From Ignavibacteria bacterium (GTDB lineage: Bacteria; Bacteroidota; Ignavibacteria; Ch128b), in contig JAOAHM010000036.1 of the NCBI GenBank assembly GCA_026415235.1, positions 1 to 35,387 of the forward strand: a stretch of 35,387 nucleotides of DNA. Reading direction: 5' to 3'. A program made the translations under genes and the position numbers. Shown piece by piece: positions 23,571-34,200 of this stretch. A model generated the notes under the pieces. The model did not search any database. It worked only from the letters and a program-made list of their open reading frames with translations, and was not told the origin of the DNA. Within the stretch, counting starts at the first letter, position 1; every line of letters starts with the position of its first letter.

Positions 23571-24617
23571 ATGAGAGTAATTTTTGTATTCACAATACTT
23601 ATTCAATTAGTCTTTGCTCAACAGACAAAATTTTCTTCAGACGACCCATATAGATTTCCTGAAGAAAAACATTTGAAAAACATACGCATGCTTACAAATG
23701 GCGGTGAGAACGCTGAAGCTTACCTTTCTTTTGATGAGAAGAAACTCATTTTCCAGTCAACAAGAGGTGATTTGCAGTGCGACCAAATTTTTATGATGAA
23801 TATTGACGGAACAGAACAAAAAATGGTTTCAACTGGACTTGGTAGAACAACCTGTGCTTATTTTCTGCCAGGTGATACTTTGATTTTGTATGCGTCTACC
23901 CACCATTACAATAAAAACTGTCCTCCACCTCCAGACCGTTCAAAAGGATATGTTTGGAAACTTTACGAATCATTCGATTTATTTCTTGCCGATACAAGTG
24001 GAAATATTTTGAAGCAATTAACTTGCGAACATGGATACGATGCAGAAGCAACTGTCTCACCAAAAGGTGATAAAATTGTCTTCACCTCAACTCGAACTGG
24101 TGACCCAGAACTTTATACTATGAATATTGACGGTACTGATTTGAAAAGAATTACCTTCGAAAAAGGTTACGATGGTGGTGCTTTCTTTTCTTGGGATGGA
24201 AGCAAAATTGTTTTTCGTGCAAGTCGTCCAAAAACTGAAAAAGAATTAAAAGATTATGAAGAGCTTGTAAAATATGGTTATGTGAGACCAACAAACTTAG
24301 AAATTTTTGTTTGCGATGCAGATGGAAGTAACCTTCGACAAGTTACAAATAATGGTGCAGCTAACTTTGCTCCTTTCTTTCATCCAGATGGTAAACGAAT
24401 AATCTTTTGTTCTAATGTAAACAGCAAAGATAAACGCAACTTCGACCTTTACATAATTAACATTGACGGTACTGGATTAGAACAAATTACTTTCAACGAG
24501 ACTTTTGACGGATTTCCAATGTTTACTCGTGATGGTAAGAAATTAATTTTCTGTTCAAATCGTTTTAATAATAAACCAAATGAGACCAATGTCTTCATTG
24601 CCGATTGGATAGATTAA
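23571..24617 (+). CDS. Secreted TolB-like / PD40 beta-propeller protein
   Basis: 348 residues. Signal peptide 1-16 (MRVIFVFTILIQLVFA). The rest is a six-bladed-type propeller of PD40/WD40-like repeats with the usual blade signature: EKKLIFQSTRGDLQ, MNIDGTEQKMV, GDKIVFTSTRTGDPELYTMN, IDGTDLKRITF, DGKRIIFCSN, IDGTGLEQITF, DGKKLIFCSNR. There is no TolB N-terminal domain, so it is not TolB itself. Two cysteine-containing loops (CDQIF and NCPPPP) lie outside the repeats. GGAG lies 6 bases before the ATG. It lies 18 bases before the M28 peptidase gene in the same direction, so the two are probably co-transcribed; propeller domains often accompany peptidases in this group. Confidence 0.85.
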   Translation: MRVIFVFTILIQLVFAQQTKFSSDDPYRFPEEKHLKNIRMLTNGGENAEAYLSFDEKKLIFQSTRGDLQCDQIFMMNIDGTEQKMVSTGLGRTTCAYFLPGDTLILYASTHHYNKNCPPPPDRSKGYVWKLYESFDLFLADTSGNILKQLTCEHGYDAEATVSPKGDKIVFTSTRTGDPELYTMNIDGTDLKRITFEKGYDGGAFFSWDGSKIVFRASRPKTEKELKDYEELVKYGYVRPTNLEIFVCDADGSNLRQVTNNGAANFAPFFHPDGKRIIFCSNVNSKDKRNFDLYIINIDGTGLEQITFNETFDGFPMFTRDGKKLIFCSNRFNNKPNETNVFIADWID

Positions 24618-24635
24618 AATTGAAGGAGTTATAAA

Positions 24636-26438
24636 ATGAAATTGTCTAAAAATCTTCTTTATTTTTTATTACTAATTTTTATTTCTTGCTCTTCAGTTAA
24701 AATTCCAGAAACAAGTTCGAAGATTGACCAATCAGATTTGTTCAAACATTTAAGCTTTTTAGCATCTGATGATTTGAAAGGTCGTGGAACAGGCACACCA
24801 GAGATAGACAAAGCTGCAGATTATTTAGCAAAATATTTCAAGTCAATTGGACTTCAACCGAAAGGTTCTTCAGGATATTTTCAAACTTTCAAAGTTACTA
24901 CAGATCTTGAGCTCTTAAAACAAAATTCACTAATAGTTGATGTAAATAATCAACCTGTAACATTTGAGCTTAGAAAAGATTATCAACCGACAGGATTTTC
25001 AGCAAATGGATTAGCTGAAGGTAATGTAGTTTTTGCTGGATATGGAATTGAAGCAGAAGATTTAGGTTACAATGATTATGCTAATATTGATGTGAAAGAT
25101 AAAATTGTTTTGATGATGCGTTACTCTCCAGAAGGTGATAAACCAGATACAAAATTTGGATTCAAAGTTCAATCAAACTTTAAAGTTTCTACAGCAAAGA
25201 GTAAAGGAGCAAAGGCAGTAATTTTATTCACTGGACCTAACACTGTTGAAAATGATCGATTAATTTCGTTGGTGCCAGATCCTGCAGCGATGAATGCTGG
25301 AATTCCTGTAGTCTCAATTTCAACTGAGAAAGCAAAAGAGATTTTTGAAAAAGCAGGTAAGAATTTATTAGATATCCAAAAACAAATTGACTCAACTCAA
25401 TCATCAAAATCATTCGAATTCGAAAATGTAAAAGCGAAACTTCAAGTTGATTTAAAACCAATTGTGAAAGAGACAAGAAATGTGATTGCATTTTTAGAAG
25501 GTAATGATCCTGAACTAAAAAATGAAATAATAGTTATTGGAGCTCATTACGATCATCTTGGAATGGGCGGAAGAGGTTCATTAGCTGCATCAAAAGAACC
25601 ACAAGTTCACAATGGTGCTGATGATAATGCATCAGGTACAACTGGTTTGCTCGAACTTGCAGAATATTTTGCATCAAAGAAATCAGAATTAAAGCGAAGT
25701 ATTTTATTCATTGCATTTTCTGGAGAAGAACTTGGACTTCTTGGCTCAAAACATTTTGTTGATAATCCAACTGTTCCTCTCGAAAAAATAAAAGCTATGA
25801 TTAATATGGATATGATTGGAAGAATGAATGAAAATAAATTAACAGTTTATGGAACTGGAACATCACCGAAATGGAAACCTTTACTTAACAAGTTGAATTC
25901 CGACTCTTCCTTCAAGTTAAATTTCATTGATGGTGGATTTGGTCCAAGCGACCATTCTTCTTTTTATGCGAAGAATATTCCTGTTCTATTTTTCTTCACA
26001 GGAACACATCAAGATTATCATAAACCAAGTGATGATTTTGATAAAATAAATTATCCTGGAATGGAAAAAGTTTTGAGTTTAGTTTCGAATGTTGTTTATG
26101 ATTTAACCACTAATCCTGAGAAGATTGAATTCACAAAAGTGCAAGGTGAGCAGCAACAAGGTCGAAGAATGAATGTGCGCGTTTATGTCGGAACAATTCC
26201 CGATTACTCTGAGCAAGTTGAAGGATTTAAAATTGCCGGTGTGAATGATGGTAGTCCTGCTGAAAAAGCTGGATTAAAAGCTGGCGATATCATTATCAAA
26301 TTTGGAGATAAAACAGTTAAGAATGTTTATGATTACATGTATGCAATGCAAGGTTATAAAGCAGGTGATGAAGTTGAAGTTGTTGTTTTAAGAAACGGTC
26401 AGGAAATGAAATTTAAGGTTGTTCTTGGTTCAAGATAA
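24636..26438 (+). CDS. M28-family zinc aminopeptidase lipoprotein with PA and PDZ domains
   Basis: 600 residues. Lipoprotein signal with lipobox FISC (Cys18). A PA-like domain (~120-275, AGYGIEAEDLGYNDY and GAKAVILF) interrupts the catalytic domain. Zinc ligands of M28 are all in place: His304 (GAHYDHLG), Asp329 (GADDNASG), Glu364/365 (SGEELGLLG), Asp392 (NMDMIGR) and His461 (HQDYHKPSD). A PDZ domain closes the chain (~515-598, AGVNDGSPAEKAGLKAGDII). It would remove N-terminal residues from peptides at the cell envelope. AAGGAG lies 8 bases upstream of the ATG. Probably in one transcript with the propeller gene; the strong terminator at 26513 follows. Confidence 0.95.
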   Translation: MKLSKNLLYFLLLIFISCSSVKIPETSSKIDQSDLFKHLSFLASDDLKGRGTGTPEIDKAADYLAKYFKSIGLQPKGSSGYFQTFKVTTDLELLKQNSLIVDVNNQPVTFELRKDYQPTGFSANGLAEGNVVFAGYGIEAEDLGYNDYANIDVKDKIVLMMRYSPEGDKPDTKFGFKVQSNFKVSTAKSKGAKAVILFTGPNTVENDRLISLVPDPAAMNAGIPVVSISTEKAKEIFEKAGKNLLDIQKQIDSTQSSKSFEFENVKAKLQVDLKPIVKETRNVIAFLEGNDPELKNEIIVIGAHYDHLGMGGRGSLAASKEPQVHNGADDNASGTTGLLELAEYFASKKSELKRSILFIAFSGEELGLLGSKHFVDNPTVPLEKIKAMINMDMIGRMNENKLTVYGTGTSPKWKPLLNKLNSDSSFKLNFIDGGFGPSDHSSFYAKNIPVLFFFTGTHQDYHKPSDDFDKINYPGMEKVLSLVSNVVYDLTTNPEKIEFTKVQGEQQQGRRMNVRVYVGTIPDYSEQVEGFKIAGVNDGSPAEKAGLKAGDIIIKFGDKTVKNVYDYMYAMQGYKAGDEVEVVVLRNGQEMKFKVVLGSR

Positions 26439-26512
26439 AAAGTTTAAGTAACGAATTTTTTTAATAGTAAAGTGTTAAAAAAATTCTGAAGTTTTTTTGA
26501 AATCATTAAAAT

Positions 26513-26541
26513 AAAAAAGCCCCAAAATTTGGGGCTTTTTT
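26513..26541. terminator. Bidirectional terminator between the peptidase and nuoF
   Basis: GCCCCAAA and TTTGGGGC form an 8-bp stem within 26519-26535, flanked by A6 (26513-26518) and T6 (26536-26541), so it can stop transcription from both convergent genes. Confidence 0.95.
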
Positions 26542-26558
26542 GTATTGAATTAATTGAA

Positions 26559-27893
26559 TTATTGAAAATCTATCTTGATTTCTGTGAGAGGTATTTGAGT
26601 TCTTCGCATTGAGTGAACTTTATTTGGAATATCAATCTTAATTGAGCGTTTGACTCTTGCTTCAAACTCATCTCTAAATCTTTCAATCATATACTTAACA
26701 GGCCAGGCAGCTGCATCACCTAATGCACAAATTGTGTGTCCTTCAATGTTATTAGCAACATCAATTAAAAGATCTAAATCTTTTGAAGTACCATTACCAT
26801 CTAAAATTCGGTTTAAAATTTTGAGCATCCATCCTGTACCTTCTCGACATGGAGTACATTGACCACATGACTCATGCCAGTAAAACTTTGTAATTCTTGC
26901 AAGCACTTTTACTAAATCAGTATCTTCATCCATTACTATTATTCCACCAGTTCCAATTGCTGAACCAACTTCTTTAAGCGATTCAGCATCCATCTTCAAA
27001 CCTTCGATTTGGTCACCACGAATTGGAGGCATGGAAGTTCCACCAGGAATTATGCATTTTATTTTCTTATTGCCTGGAACTCCACCTGCATATTTATAAA
27101 TGATATCTGTTAATAAAGTACCTGTTGGTAATTCATAAACTCCTGGCTTATTAACATGACCACTAACTCCGAAGAGTAAAGTCCCTGGATGTTTTGGCTC
27201 GCCAATGCTTGCAAACCACTCACCACCATTCTCGATTATTGGTGGAATGTTTGCAATTGTCTCAACATTATTTATCGTTGTTGGATAACCCCATAAACCA
27301 CACTGAGCTGGGAATGGTGGCTTCACTCTTGGATAACCACGCTTACCTTCAATTGAATTCATTAAAGCTGATTCTTCACCGCAAATGTAAGCACCAGCAC
27401 CACGATGAATGTAAATATTTGTGTAAAAATCTGTTCCAAAAGTTTCTTTCATTTTTTCGCCAACGAACCCTGCCTCATAAGCATCGTCTAATGCTTTTTG
27501 CATCAATCTAATCCATTTGACATATTCACCACGAATGTAAATGTAACAGGTTTGCGCACCAATGGCGTATGCTGAGATTAAAATTCCTTCAATCAGTTGA
27601 TGAGGGTTGAATTCAAAAATCTGTCTATCTTTAAATGAACCAGGTTCACTCTCATCACCATTAATGCATAAGAACTTTGGAATGTTTTTATCTTTGGGCA
27701 TAAAACTCCATTTCAATCCAGTAGGAAAGCAAGCACCACCTCGACCACGCAAACCAGATTTCTTTACTTCTTCGATAATTTCATCAGGAGATTTTTGTAA
27801 AGCTTTACGAATTACTTCGTAACCACCGTGTTGACGATAAACTTCTATTTTATGGTAATCGGGAATATCTTTAAGTAAAATTTTTATGCTCAT
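26559..27893 (-). CDS. nuoF: NADH-quinone oxidoreductase subunit F
   Basis: 444 residues. This is the NADH- and FMN-binding subunit of complex I. Motifs: [16 protein letters not shown] (47-62, NADH/FMN loop), NGDESEPG and [14 protein letters not shown] (164-177), and the N3 [4Fe-4S] ligands C343-x2-C346-x2-C349 ([12 protein letters not shown]) plus C389. It starts two bases after the nuoE stop. It is the last gene of the nuoABCDEF cluster; a terminator follows directly, so nuoG-nuoN must be elsewhere. Confidence 0.97.
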   Translation of the reverse strand: MSIKILLKDIPDYHKIEVYRQHGGYEVIRKALQKSPDEIIEEVKKSGLRGRGGACFPTGLKWSFMPKDKNIPKFLCINGDESEPGSFKDRQIFEFNPHQLIEGILISAYAIGAQTCYIYIRGEYVKWIRLMQKALDDAYEAGFVGEKMKETFGTDFYTNIYIHRGAGAYICGEESALMNSIEGKRGYPRVKPPFPAQCGLWGYPTTINNVETIANIPPIIENGGEWFASIGEPKHPGTLLFGVSGHVNKPGVYELPTGTLLTDIIYKYAGGVPGNKKIKCIIPGGTSMPPIRGDQIEGLKMDAESLKEVGSAIGTGGIIVMDEDTDLVKVLARITKFYWHESCGQCTPCREGTGWMLKILNRILDGNGTSKDLDLLIDVANNIEGHTICALGDAAAWPVKYMIERFRDEFEARVKRSIKIDIPNKVHSMRRTQIPLTEIKIDFQ

Positions 27894-27895
27894 AA

Positions 27896-28393
27896 TTACT
27901 TATTCTTTAATTCTGAAATAATTTGAACTAACTTTTCTTCGTTCAAGTCTTCGTAATAATCTTCATTAATCTGAATAGTTGGTGCTGTTCCACAACTTCC
28001 AAGACATTCAACTTCAGAAATTGTGAACAACCCATCTGGAGTAGTTTCTCCTTTTTTAATCTTCAATTCAGCTTCCAATTTCTTTAGTAAATCATAGGCA
28101 CCACGCAACATACACGAAACATTTGTACACACTTGCAAATGATACTTTCCAATTGGTTTAGTATTGAACATGGAATAAAAAGTCACTACACCAAGAACTT
28201 GTTCTTCAGTCATTCCCAACAAATCGGCAGCGTATTTCATACCTTCACGGGAAATGTATCCATATTTTTCCTGAAGTAAGTAAAGAACTTCTAAAATTAC
28301 TGAGTCAGGTTTTAAATATCTCGATTTAAGATTTTCAATTTTTTGTAATTCTTGATCAGTAAATTGAATTTCCACGGTTGTCTCCATTTTCAT
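27896..28393 (-). CDS. nuoE: NADH-quinone oxidoreductase subunit E
   Basis: 165 residues. Thioredoxin-like [2Fe-2S] subunit (cluster N1a) of the NADH dehydrogenase module. Ligands: C89 and C94 (CTNVSC), C130 and C134 (CLGSC). The N-terminal helical part has the family segment VLYLLQEKYGYISREGMKY. It overlaps the nuoD stop by ATGA. A second ATG two codons in is an alternative start. Ends with a Lys-rich tail. Confidence 0.96.
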   Translation of the reverse strand: MKMETTVEIQFTDQELQKIENLKSRYLKPDSVILEVLYLLQEKYGYISREGMKYAADLLGMTEEQVLGVVTFYSMFNTKPIGKYHLQVCTNVSCMLRGAYDLLKKLEAELKIKKGETTPDGLFTISEVECLGSCGTAPTIQINEDYYEDLNEEKLVQIISELKNK

Positions 28394-29646
28394 TTATCCG
28401 CCTCTCCCATCACTGGATCAATGCTTCCAATGACGGCAACAATATCAGAAACCATGTGGCCTTTAATTAGTAATGGTAGGCTTTGAAGATTAACAAAAGA
28501 TGGCGAGCGAATTTTTAATCGCCATGGGTGACCTGTTCCATCGCTTACTATGTAAAATCCTAACTCACCTTTTGGATTCTCAACACTGGAATAAATTTCA
28601 CCAACAGGAGGATTCAAACCAAAATTCACGAGCATGAAATCATGGATTAGTTCTTCCATTTTAGTGTAAACATCAAATTTTTTTGGAAGAACATTTTTAG
28701 GATCATGAGCTAAAATTTCACCTTCTGGCATTTTCTCCAAACATTGTCTTAAAATTTTTGCGCTCTCTCGCATTTCATCACATCGAACCCAATAACGAGC
28801 AAGTGAATCACCTTCTGTGTAAGTTATCACATTGAAATCAATGTTTTCGTAATCAAGATATGGGAAAGCACGACGGACATCGTAATCGACACCAGTTGCT
28901 CGTAGATTCGGTCCAGTCAATCCCATTGCAATTGCTTGTTCTTTTGATATAACACCAATTCCTTCAGTTCTTTCGAGAAAAATTCTATTCGTATTAAGTA
29001 GTCTTTCAATCTCATCAAGATTTTCGTCAAAGTGTTCAAGAAAATCTTTGAGCATTGCAGTGCATTGAGGTGTCCAATCCGAAGCAACTCCACCAATTCG
29101 AGTATAACTTGTCGTAAATCTTGCACCAGTGAGTAAATCCATTATGTCTTGCAATTTTTCTCTTTCTCTAAAAGCCCAGAGCAAAACAGTTAATGCACCA
29201 ACATCCATTGCCATCGTTCCAATTGCAACTAAATGCGAAGCAATACGAGCCATTTCAGAAATAATCATTCTGATATATTTAGCCCGTTTTGGAATTTCAA
29301 TACCTGCTAATTTTTCGACGGCAAGAGCAAAAGCTGTATTGTTGCTAAGTGGAGCAAGATAATCGAGTCGATCTGTATGTGGAATGAACTCGTGATAGGT
29401 TGAATTCTCAGCAATTTTTTCGTAGCCACGATGTAAATATCCAAGTTCAGGAACACATCCGATTACAGTTTCTCCATCAATATGGATTAAAAGTCTTAAC
29501 ACTCCATGAGTTGCTGGATGCTGTGGTCCCATATTTAGGACCATACCATTTTCGAGTGTGTCTTCAATAATTACATCAGTGGCTTTAGTGAGAAGTGTTT
29601 CTAAAATCTTGCTTTTATACTGTGAATGTTCTTGTGGTGTATTCAT
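28390..29646 (-). CDS. nuoD: NADH-quinone oxidoreductase subunit D
   Basis: 418 residues, the 49-kDa subunit that shapes the quinone-binding pocket next to cluster N2. Family landmarks: NMGPQHPATHGVLRL, ELGYLHRGYEKIAE, PHTDRLDYL (quinone-site His and Asp region), FTTSYTRIGGV, GPNLRATGVDYDVRR and the C-terminal SSVENPKGELGFY. It starts one base after the nuoC stop. A ~30-residue N-terminal leader (to about residue 34) precedes the conserved part. Confidence 0.97.
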   Translation of the reverse strand: MNTPQEHSQYKSKILETLLTKATDVIIEDTLENGMVLNMGPQHPATHGVLRLLIHIDGETVIGCVPELGYLHRGYEKIAENSTYHEFIPHTDRLDYLAPLSNNTAFALAVEKLAGIEIPKRAKYIRMIISEMARIASHLVAIGTMAMDVGALTVLLWAFREREKLQDIMDLLTGARFTTSYTRIGGVASDWTPQCTAMLKDFLEHFDENLDEIERLLNTNRIFLERTEGIGVISKEQAIAMGLTGPNLRATGVDYDVRRAFPYLDYENIDFNVITYTEGDSLARYWVRCDEMRESAKILRQCLEKMPEGEILAHDPKNVLPKKFDVYTKMEELIHDFMLVNFGLNPPVGEIYSSVENPKGELGFYIVSDGTGHPWRLKIRSPSFVNLQSLPLLIKGHMVSDIVAVIGSIDPVMGEADK

Positions 29647-29647
29647 A

Positions 29648-30130
29648 TTATCTCTTTGGTAGTTGTAATGAACCTGGAATTCCCATTAATGGAAAATCTT
29701 TTCTAAGTGGATAGTATTCAAATTCTTCTGGCATGTACATTCTTCTTAAATCAGGATGATTTCTAAAAGTAATTCCGAACATGTCGTATGTTTCGCGTTC
29801 ATGCCAGTTTGCAGTTGGATAAACTGAAGTAACAGAATCAACAACGCAATCTTTTTCATCAACTCTGACTTTTAATCGAACTCGATATCTGTTTTTCAAA
29901 CTCACAATGTGATAAACAACTTCAAATCTATCTTTCCTCTTTGCTCTATCTACTCCACACAAATCAACAAGTAAATCAAAAGATAATTCTTCATCATCTC
30001 GTAAGAACTTGCAGATTTCTACAATCGAATTTTTGTCAACTAAAAAAGTTAAGTCACCTCTGAAATCATTTACTTCTAAAATTGCGTTGGGGAATTTTTC
30101 ACGAAGTTTTGATTCAATTTTTTCTTTCAT
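29648..30130 (-). CDS. nuoC: NADH-quinone oxidoreductase subunit C
   Basis: 160 residues from ATG 30130. I chose this start over the TTG at 30148, which overlaps nuoB further and adds residues without family support. It is the 30-kDa subunit of the peripheral arm; signature [31 protein letters not shown] and [19 protein letters not shown]. It overlaps the nuoB stop by 17 bases, with no Shine-Dalgarno, so translation is probably coupled. Confidence 0.95.
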   Translation of the reverse strand: MKEKIESKLREKFPNAILEVNDFRGDLTFLVDKNSIVEICKFLRDDEELSFDLLVDLCGVDRAKRKDRFEVVYHIVSLKNRYRVRLKVRVDEKDCVVDSVTSVYPTANWHERETYDMFGITFRNHPDLRRMYMPEEFEYYPLRKDFPLMGIPGSLQLPKR

Positions 30131-30638
30131 TGATAACCGGAAGTTCAATTAGTGGTTGATCTGTGAATTCGAGTACACTTGTTTTGCCAATTTTCTTTTG
30201 AATTTCCATTACAGCGTATAATAAATTTTCAGGTCTTGGTGGACAACCGGCAACATAAACATCAACAGGTACAAATTGGTCAATTCCCTGAACTACGGAA
30301 TATGAACGAAACATTCCACCACTCGATGCACATGCACCCATTGATATAACCCATTTCGGGTCAGGCATCTGGTCGTAAATTTTTCGAACAACTTTAGCCA
30401 TTTTGTAAGTAACTGTTCCTGCAACGATTAGCAAATCACATTGTCTTGGAGTAAATCGCATAACTTCGCTTCCGAAACGGGCAATATCAAATCTTGGGTC
30501 AGCAGCTGCCATCATTTCTATTGCACAGCAAGATATCCCAAGAGGCATGGGCCAGACAGAATTCTTTCTTGCCCAACTTACTACTGCATCAATTGTGGTG
30601 GTAATAAACGACTGACCAAATTTAGATTCTAATCCCAT
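30114..30638 (-). CDS. nuoB: NADH-quinone oxidoreductase subunit B
   Basis: 174 residues. It binds cluster N2, the last electron donor to quinone. Ligands: tandem C37-C38 ([10 protein letters not shown]), C103 (GACASSGG) and C132 (GCPPRPE). It overlaps nuoA by 10 bases upstream and nuoC downstream. Length and motifs are normal for the family. Confidence 0.97.
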   Translation of the reverse strand: MGLESKFGQSFITTTIDAVVSWARKNSVWPMPLGISCCAIEMMAAADPRFDIARFGSEVMRFTPRQCDLLIVAGTVTYKMAKVVRKIYDQMPDPKWVISMGACASSGGMFRSYSVVQGIDQFVPVDVYVAGCPPRPENLLYAVMEIQKKIGKTSVLEFTDQPLIELPVINERKN

Positions 30639-30997
30639 TTTAATGCTCCTTTCTTTAGCAGATAAAAATAACCTGCTAAGAGTATTATTATGAAAATGAA
30701 CATCTCAGCAATTATAAAAAATCCCATTGATTGACTGAGACTTTTCAAATTGATAGCCCAGGGATATAGAAAAACCACTTCAATATCAAACACAATAAAA
30801 ACCATTGCAATAATGTAAAACTTTACACTAAACCTTTCTCGAGCTGTCCTGACGGGCTCCATTCCACTTTCATAAGTCGAAAGTTTCTCAGGATTTGGCC
30901 TTTGCGGACCAAACCATGAAGAAGCCTTCAACAAAAACAATGAAAATAATAAAGCTATAACTATTGCAAGTATGAGTGGTATGTATTGTTCAATCAT
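30629..30997 (-). CDS. nuoA: NADH-quinone oxidoreductase subunit A
   Basis: 122 residues from ATG 30997 (a TTG at 31003 is the alternative). Small membrane subunit with three helices (~6-27, ~60-82, ~88-110 region) and the family loop [20 protein letters not shown], followed by [15 protein letters not shown]. First gene of the operon. No strong promoter is clear upstream, and no clean ribosome site. Confidence 0.96.
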   Translation of the reverse strand: MIEQYIPLILAIVIALLFSLFLLKASSWFGPQRPNPEKLSTYESGMEPVRTARERFSVKFYIIAMVFIVFDIEVVFLYPWAINLKSLSQSMGFFIIAEMFIFIIILLAGYFYLLKKGALKWD

Positions 30998-31295
30998 ATC
31001 CAAATTTTTTTCAAAAATAGATATAGATGTGAGTAAAAATCAATTTATAAAAAATTACCTTTTCAAAAGATTTTTATCTTATTCAGGAATTTGAAACAAA
31101 TTGAACTAATGCTTTCGTGATAAATTCAAGTATTTTCAACAATTTTTAGAAAGAACATCTACATCAAATTAATGTGAAAACTATCTTAAAAATTTGTCTT
31201 CTATCTAAATCAAACAACAGTTAAATCAAAATGCCGACAGAAAAAAGTATATTTAATGATTGAATTCAATTCTATAAAAAATCATCTCCGTTTAT
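30998..31295. other. AT-rich gap between cusA and nuoA
   Basis: 298 bases holding the nuo operon control region. The best candidate promoter on the minus strand is TTGTTT, 17 bases, TAAAAA, within about 31070-31100, and it is weak. A 12-base palindrome ATTGAATTCAAT lies at 31259-31270, 26 bases from the cusA stop. No terminator for cusA and no gene are recognisable. Confidence 0.4.
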
Positions 31296-34200
31296 TTAAT
31301 CCGATTTCATTTGCGATTTTTTTAATTCTCTTTCTTTCATTAAAAAATAAATTGCCGGATAAATTACTAATTCCATAATCATGCTTGTGAAAATTCCACC
31401 GACCATTGGTGCTGCAATTCGTTTCATTACATCTGAACCTGTTCCAACACCAAGTATAATTGGGAATAATCCAAACAAAGTGGTAAAAACTGTCATCATC
31501 TTTGGACGAATTCTCTTCACTGCACCTTCAAATATTACATTCTTTAAATCATCAAGAGAGTTTAACCTTCCTTCCTGTTTAAATTTTTTATAAGCAATAT
31601 CTAAATAAAGAAGCATAACAACACTTGTTTCAGCATCAACTCCAATCAATGCAATTATACCAACCCAAACTGCAACTGAAAAATTATAACCTGCAAAAAA
31701 TAAATACCACACAGCTCCAACAACTGAAAATGATAAAGTTGAAAAAATAAGCGTCGTTCTTCCAACCGATTTTGTATTGAGATAAAGTAAAATGAAAACA
31801 ATAAGTAATGTGAGTGGAATTACAAATGAAAGATGTTTCGATGCTCTCTCCATATATTCGTATTGACCGCTCCAAACAATCGAATAACCTTCTGGTAAAT
31901 GAAAATTTTTTGCGAAAAGCTGTTTTGCATTTTTGATGTATGTTCCAATATCATAACCTTCTTTCAAATCAATATAAACCCAAGTGTTAGGTCGTGCATT
32001 TTCAGATTTAATCATTGCTGGACCTTTTCGAATTTTCAACTCTCCAAGTTGCTCGAGCGGAACGCTACCACCATTTGGTAATGGAACTAAAACTCTTTTT
32101 ATTGCTTCAAGATTTTCTCTAAAGTCTCTTTGATATCTTAAATTGATTGGATATCTCTCTAAACCTTCAATAGTTTTTGAGATATTCATTCCACCAATAG
32201 CTGTCATAAAAACTTCTTGAACTTCTTCAATTGTCAAACCATAACGAGCGATTGATAAACGATCTATTTCAAAATCAACATAATTACCACCAGTAGTTCT
32301 TTCAGCGTAAGCTGAACGTGTTCCAGGAACTTGCTTGATTAAATTCTCTGCTTTCTCTCCTAACTCTTCAAGGACATTTAAATCTGGTCCTGATATTTTT
32401 ATACCAACAGGAGTTTTAATTCCAGTTGATAACATATCTATTCGAGTTCGAATTGGCATGGTCCATGAATTTGTAAGTCCTGGAATTTGAATTGCACGGT
32501 CTAATTCTTCTATTAATTTTTCAGGTGTCATTCCATCGCGCCATTCCGATTGTGGTTTAAGTCGGATTGTTGTTTCAATCATTTCGAGTGGAGCTGGGTC
32601 AGTTGCCGTTTCAGCTCTTCCAATTTTTCCAAAAACACTTTCAACTTCTGGAAAAGATTTTATGATTTTATCAGTTTGTTGTAGAATTTCTTTTGCTTTG
32701 GTAATTGAAATTCCAGGAAGAGTTGTAGGCATGTAAAGTAAATCACCTTCATAAAGTGGAGGCATGAATTCTGAGCCAAGTTTTGTAAATGGTATGATTG
32801 TGATTAAAACAATCAAAATCGCAATAGCAATCACGAGAACTCTTTTCTTCAAAACAAAATCAACAACTGGATGATAAAGTTTAATCAAAAACTTTGTTAA
32901 TGGATTTTCTTCTTCCTTCCGAATTTTGCCTTTAACAAAATATCCAATTAAAACAGGAACAATTGTTACAGCAAGAATAGCAGCACCAGCCATCGAATAT
33001 GTTTTAGTAAATGCAAGTGGACGGAAAAGTCTTCCTTCTTGTTGTTCGAGTGTAAAAACTGGTAGGAATGAAATTGTTATTACAAGCAACGAATAAAAAA
33101 TTGACGGACCAACTTCTTTTGATGATTGAAGAATTACTTCCCAGTGTGGTCTTCGCAAATGTTCTGGTTTTTCTTTTTCAAGTGCTAGATAAGTTGCAGC
33201 GCTTTCAACCATAACAATTGAAGCATCCACCATCGCACCAATTGCAATTGCAATTCCACCCAAAGACATAATGTTCGCATTAATTCCCTGAAGTTTCATA
33301 ATTAAAAAAGAAATTAGTACTGCCGTTGGGAGAGTGAAGATTGCAACAAATGAACTTCTTATGTGAAGAAGAAAAGCAATAATCACAAGAGCTACAATTA
33401 AAGTTTCTTGGAATAATGTTTCCTTCAAATTATCAATTGCTCTTTCAATTAGAGATGAACGGTCGTAAGCAATTTCAATTTTTACATCTTCAGGTAAAGA
33501 TTTTTTCAATTCATTTAATCGCTCTTTCACTTTATTAATAACCGATAACGCATTTTCACCATAACGAATAACAACAATTCCACCAACAGTTTCACCTTCA
33601 CCATTCCACTCTGCAATTCCTCTTCGAAGTTCAGGTCCAACTTGAATGACCGAAATATCTTTCAAATAAATTGGAGTACCCGAGCTTTCATTTACATCAA
33701 CAACAATATTTTCTAAATCTTCTTTCGATTTAATGTAACCCAATGCACGGACCATATATTCTGCTTCAGCCATTTCAATTACATTTCCACCAACATCGTT
33801 GTTGCTTTTTTGAATTGCACTCTTCACTTTATCGAGTGAAATTCCGAAAGAAGCGAGTTTAAGAGGATCAATCTGAACTTGATATTGTTTTACAAATCCA
33901 CCAACACTTGCAACTTCTGCAACACCAGGAATTGAAGAGAGTTCATACTTCAAAAAGTAATCTTGAATTGAACGAAGCTCTTGCAAATCTCTTTTATCTG
34001 AATTCAAAACATATTGAAAAACCCAACCAAGTCCTGTTGCATCTGGACCAAGTTGTGGAGTTACACCTTCTGGTAGTTGATCTTTCATTCCACTTAAAAA
34101 TTCAAGAACACGAGACCTTGCCCAGTAAATGTCTGTTCCATCTTCAAAAATTACATACACCATCGAATAGCCAAACATTGAATAACCACGCACATCTTTC

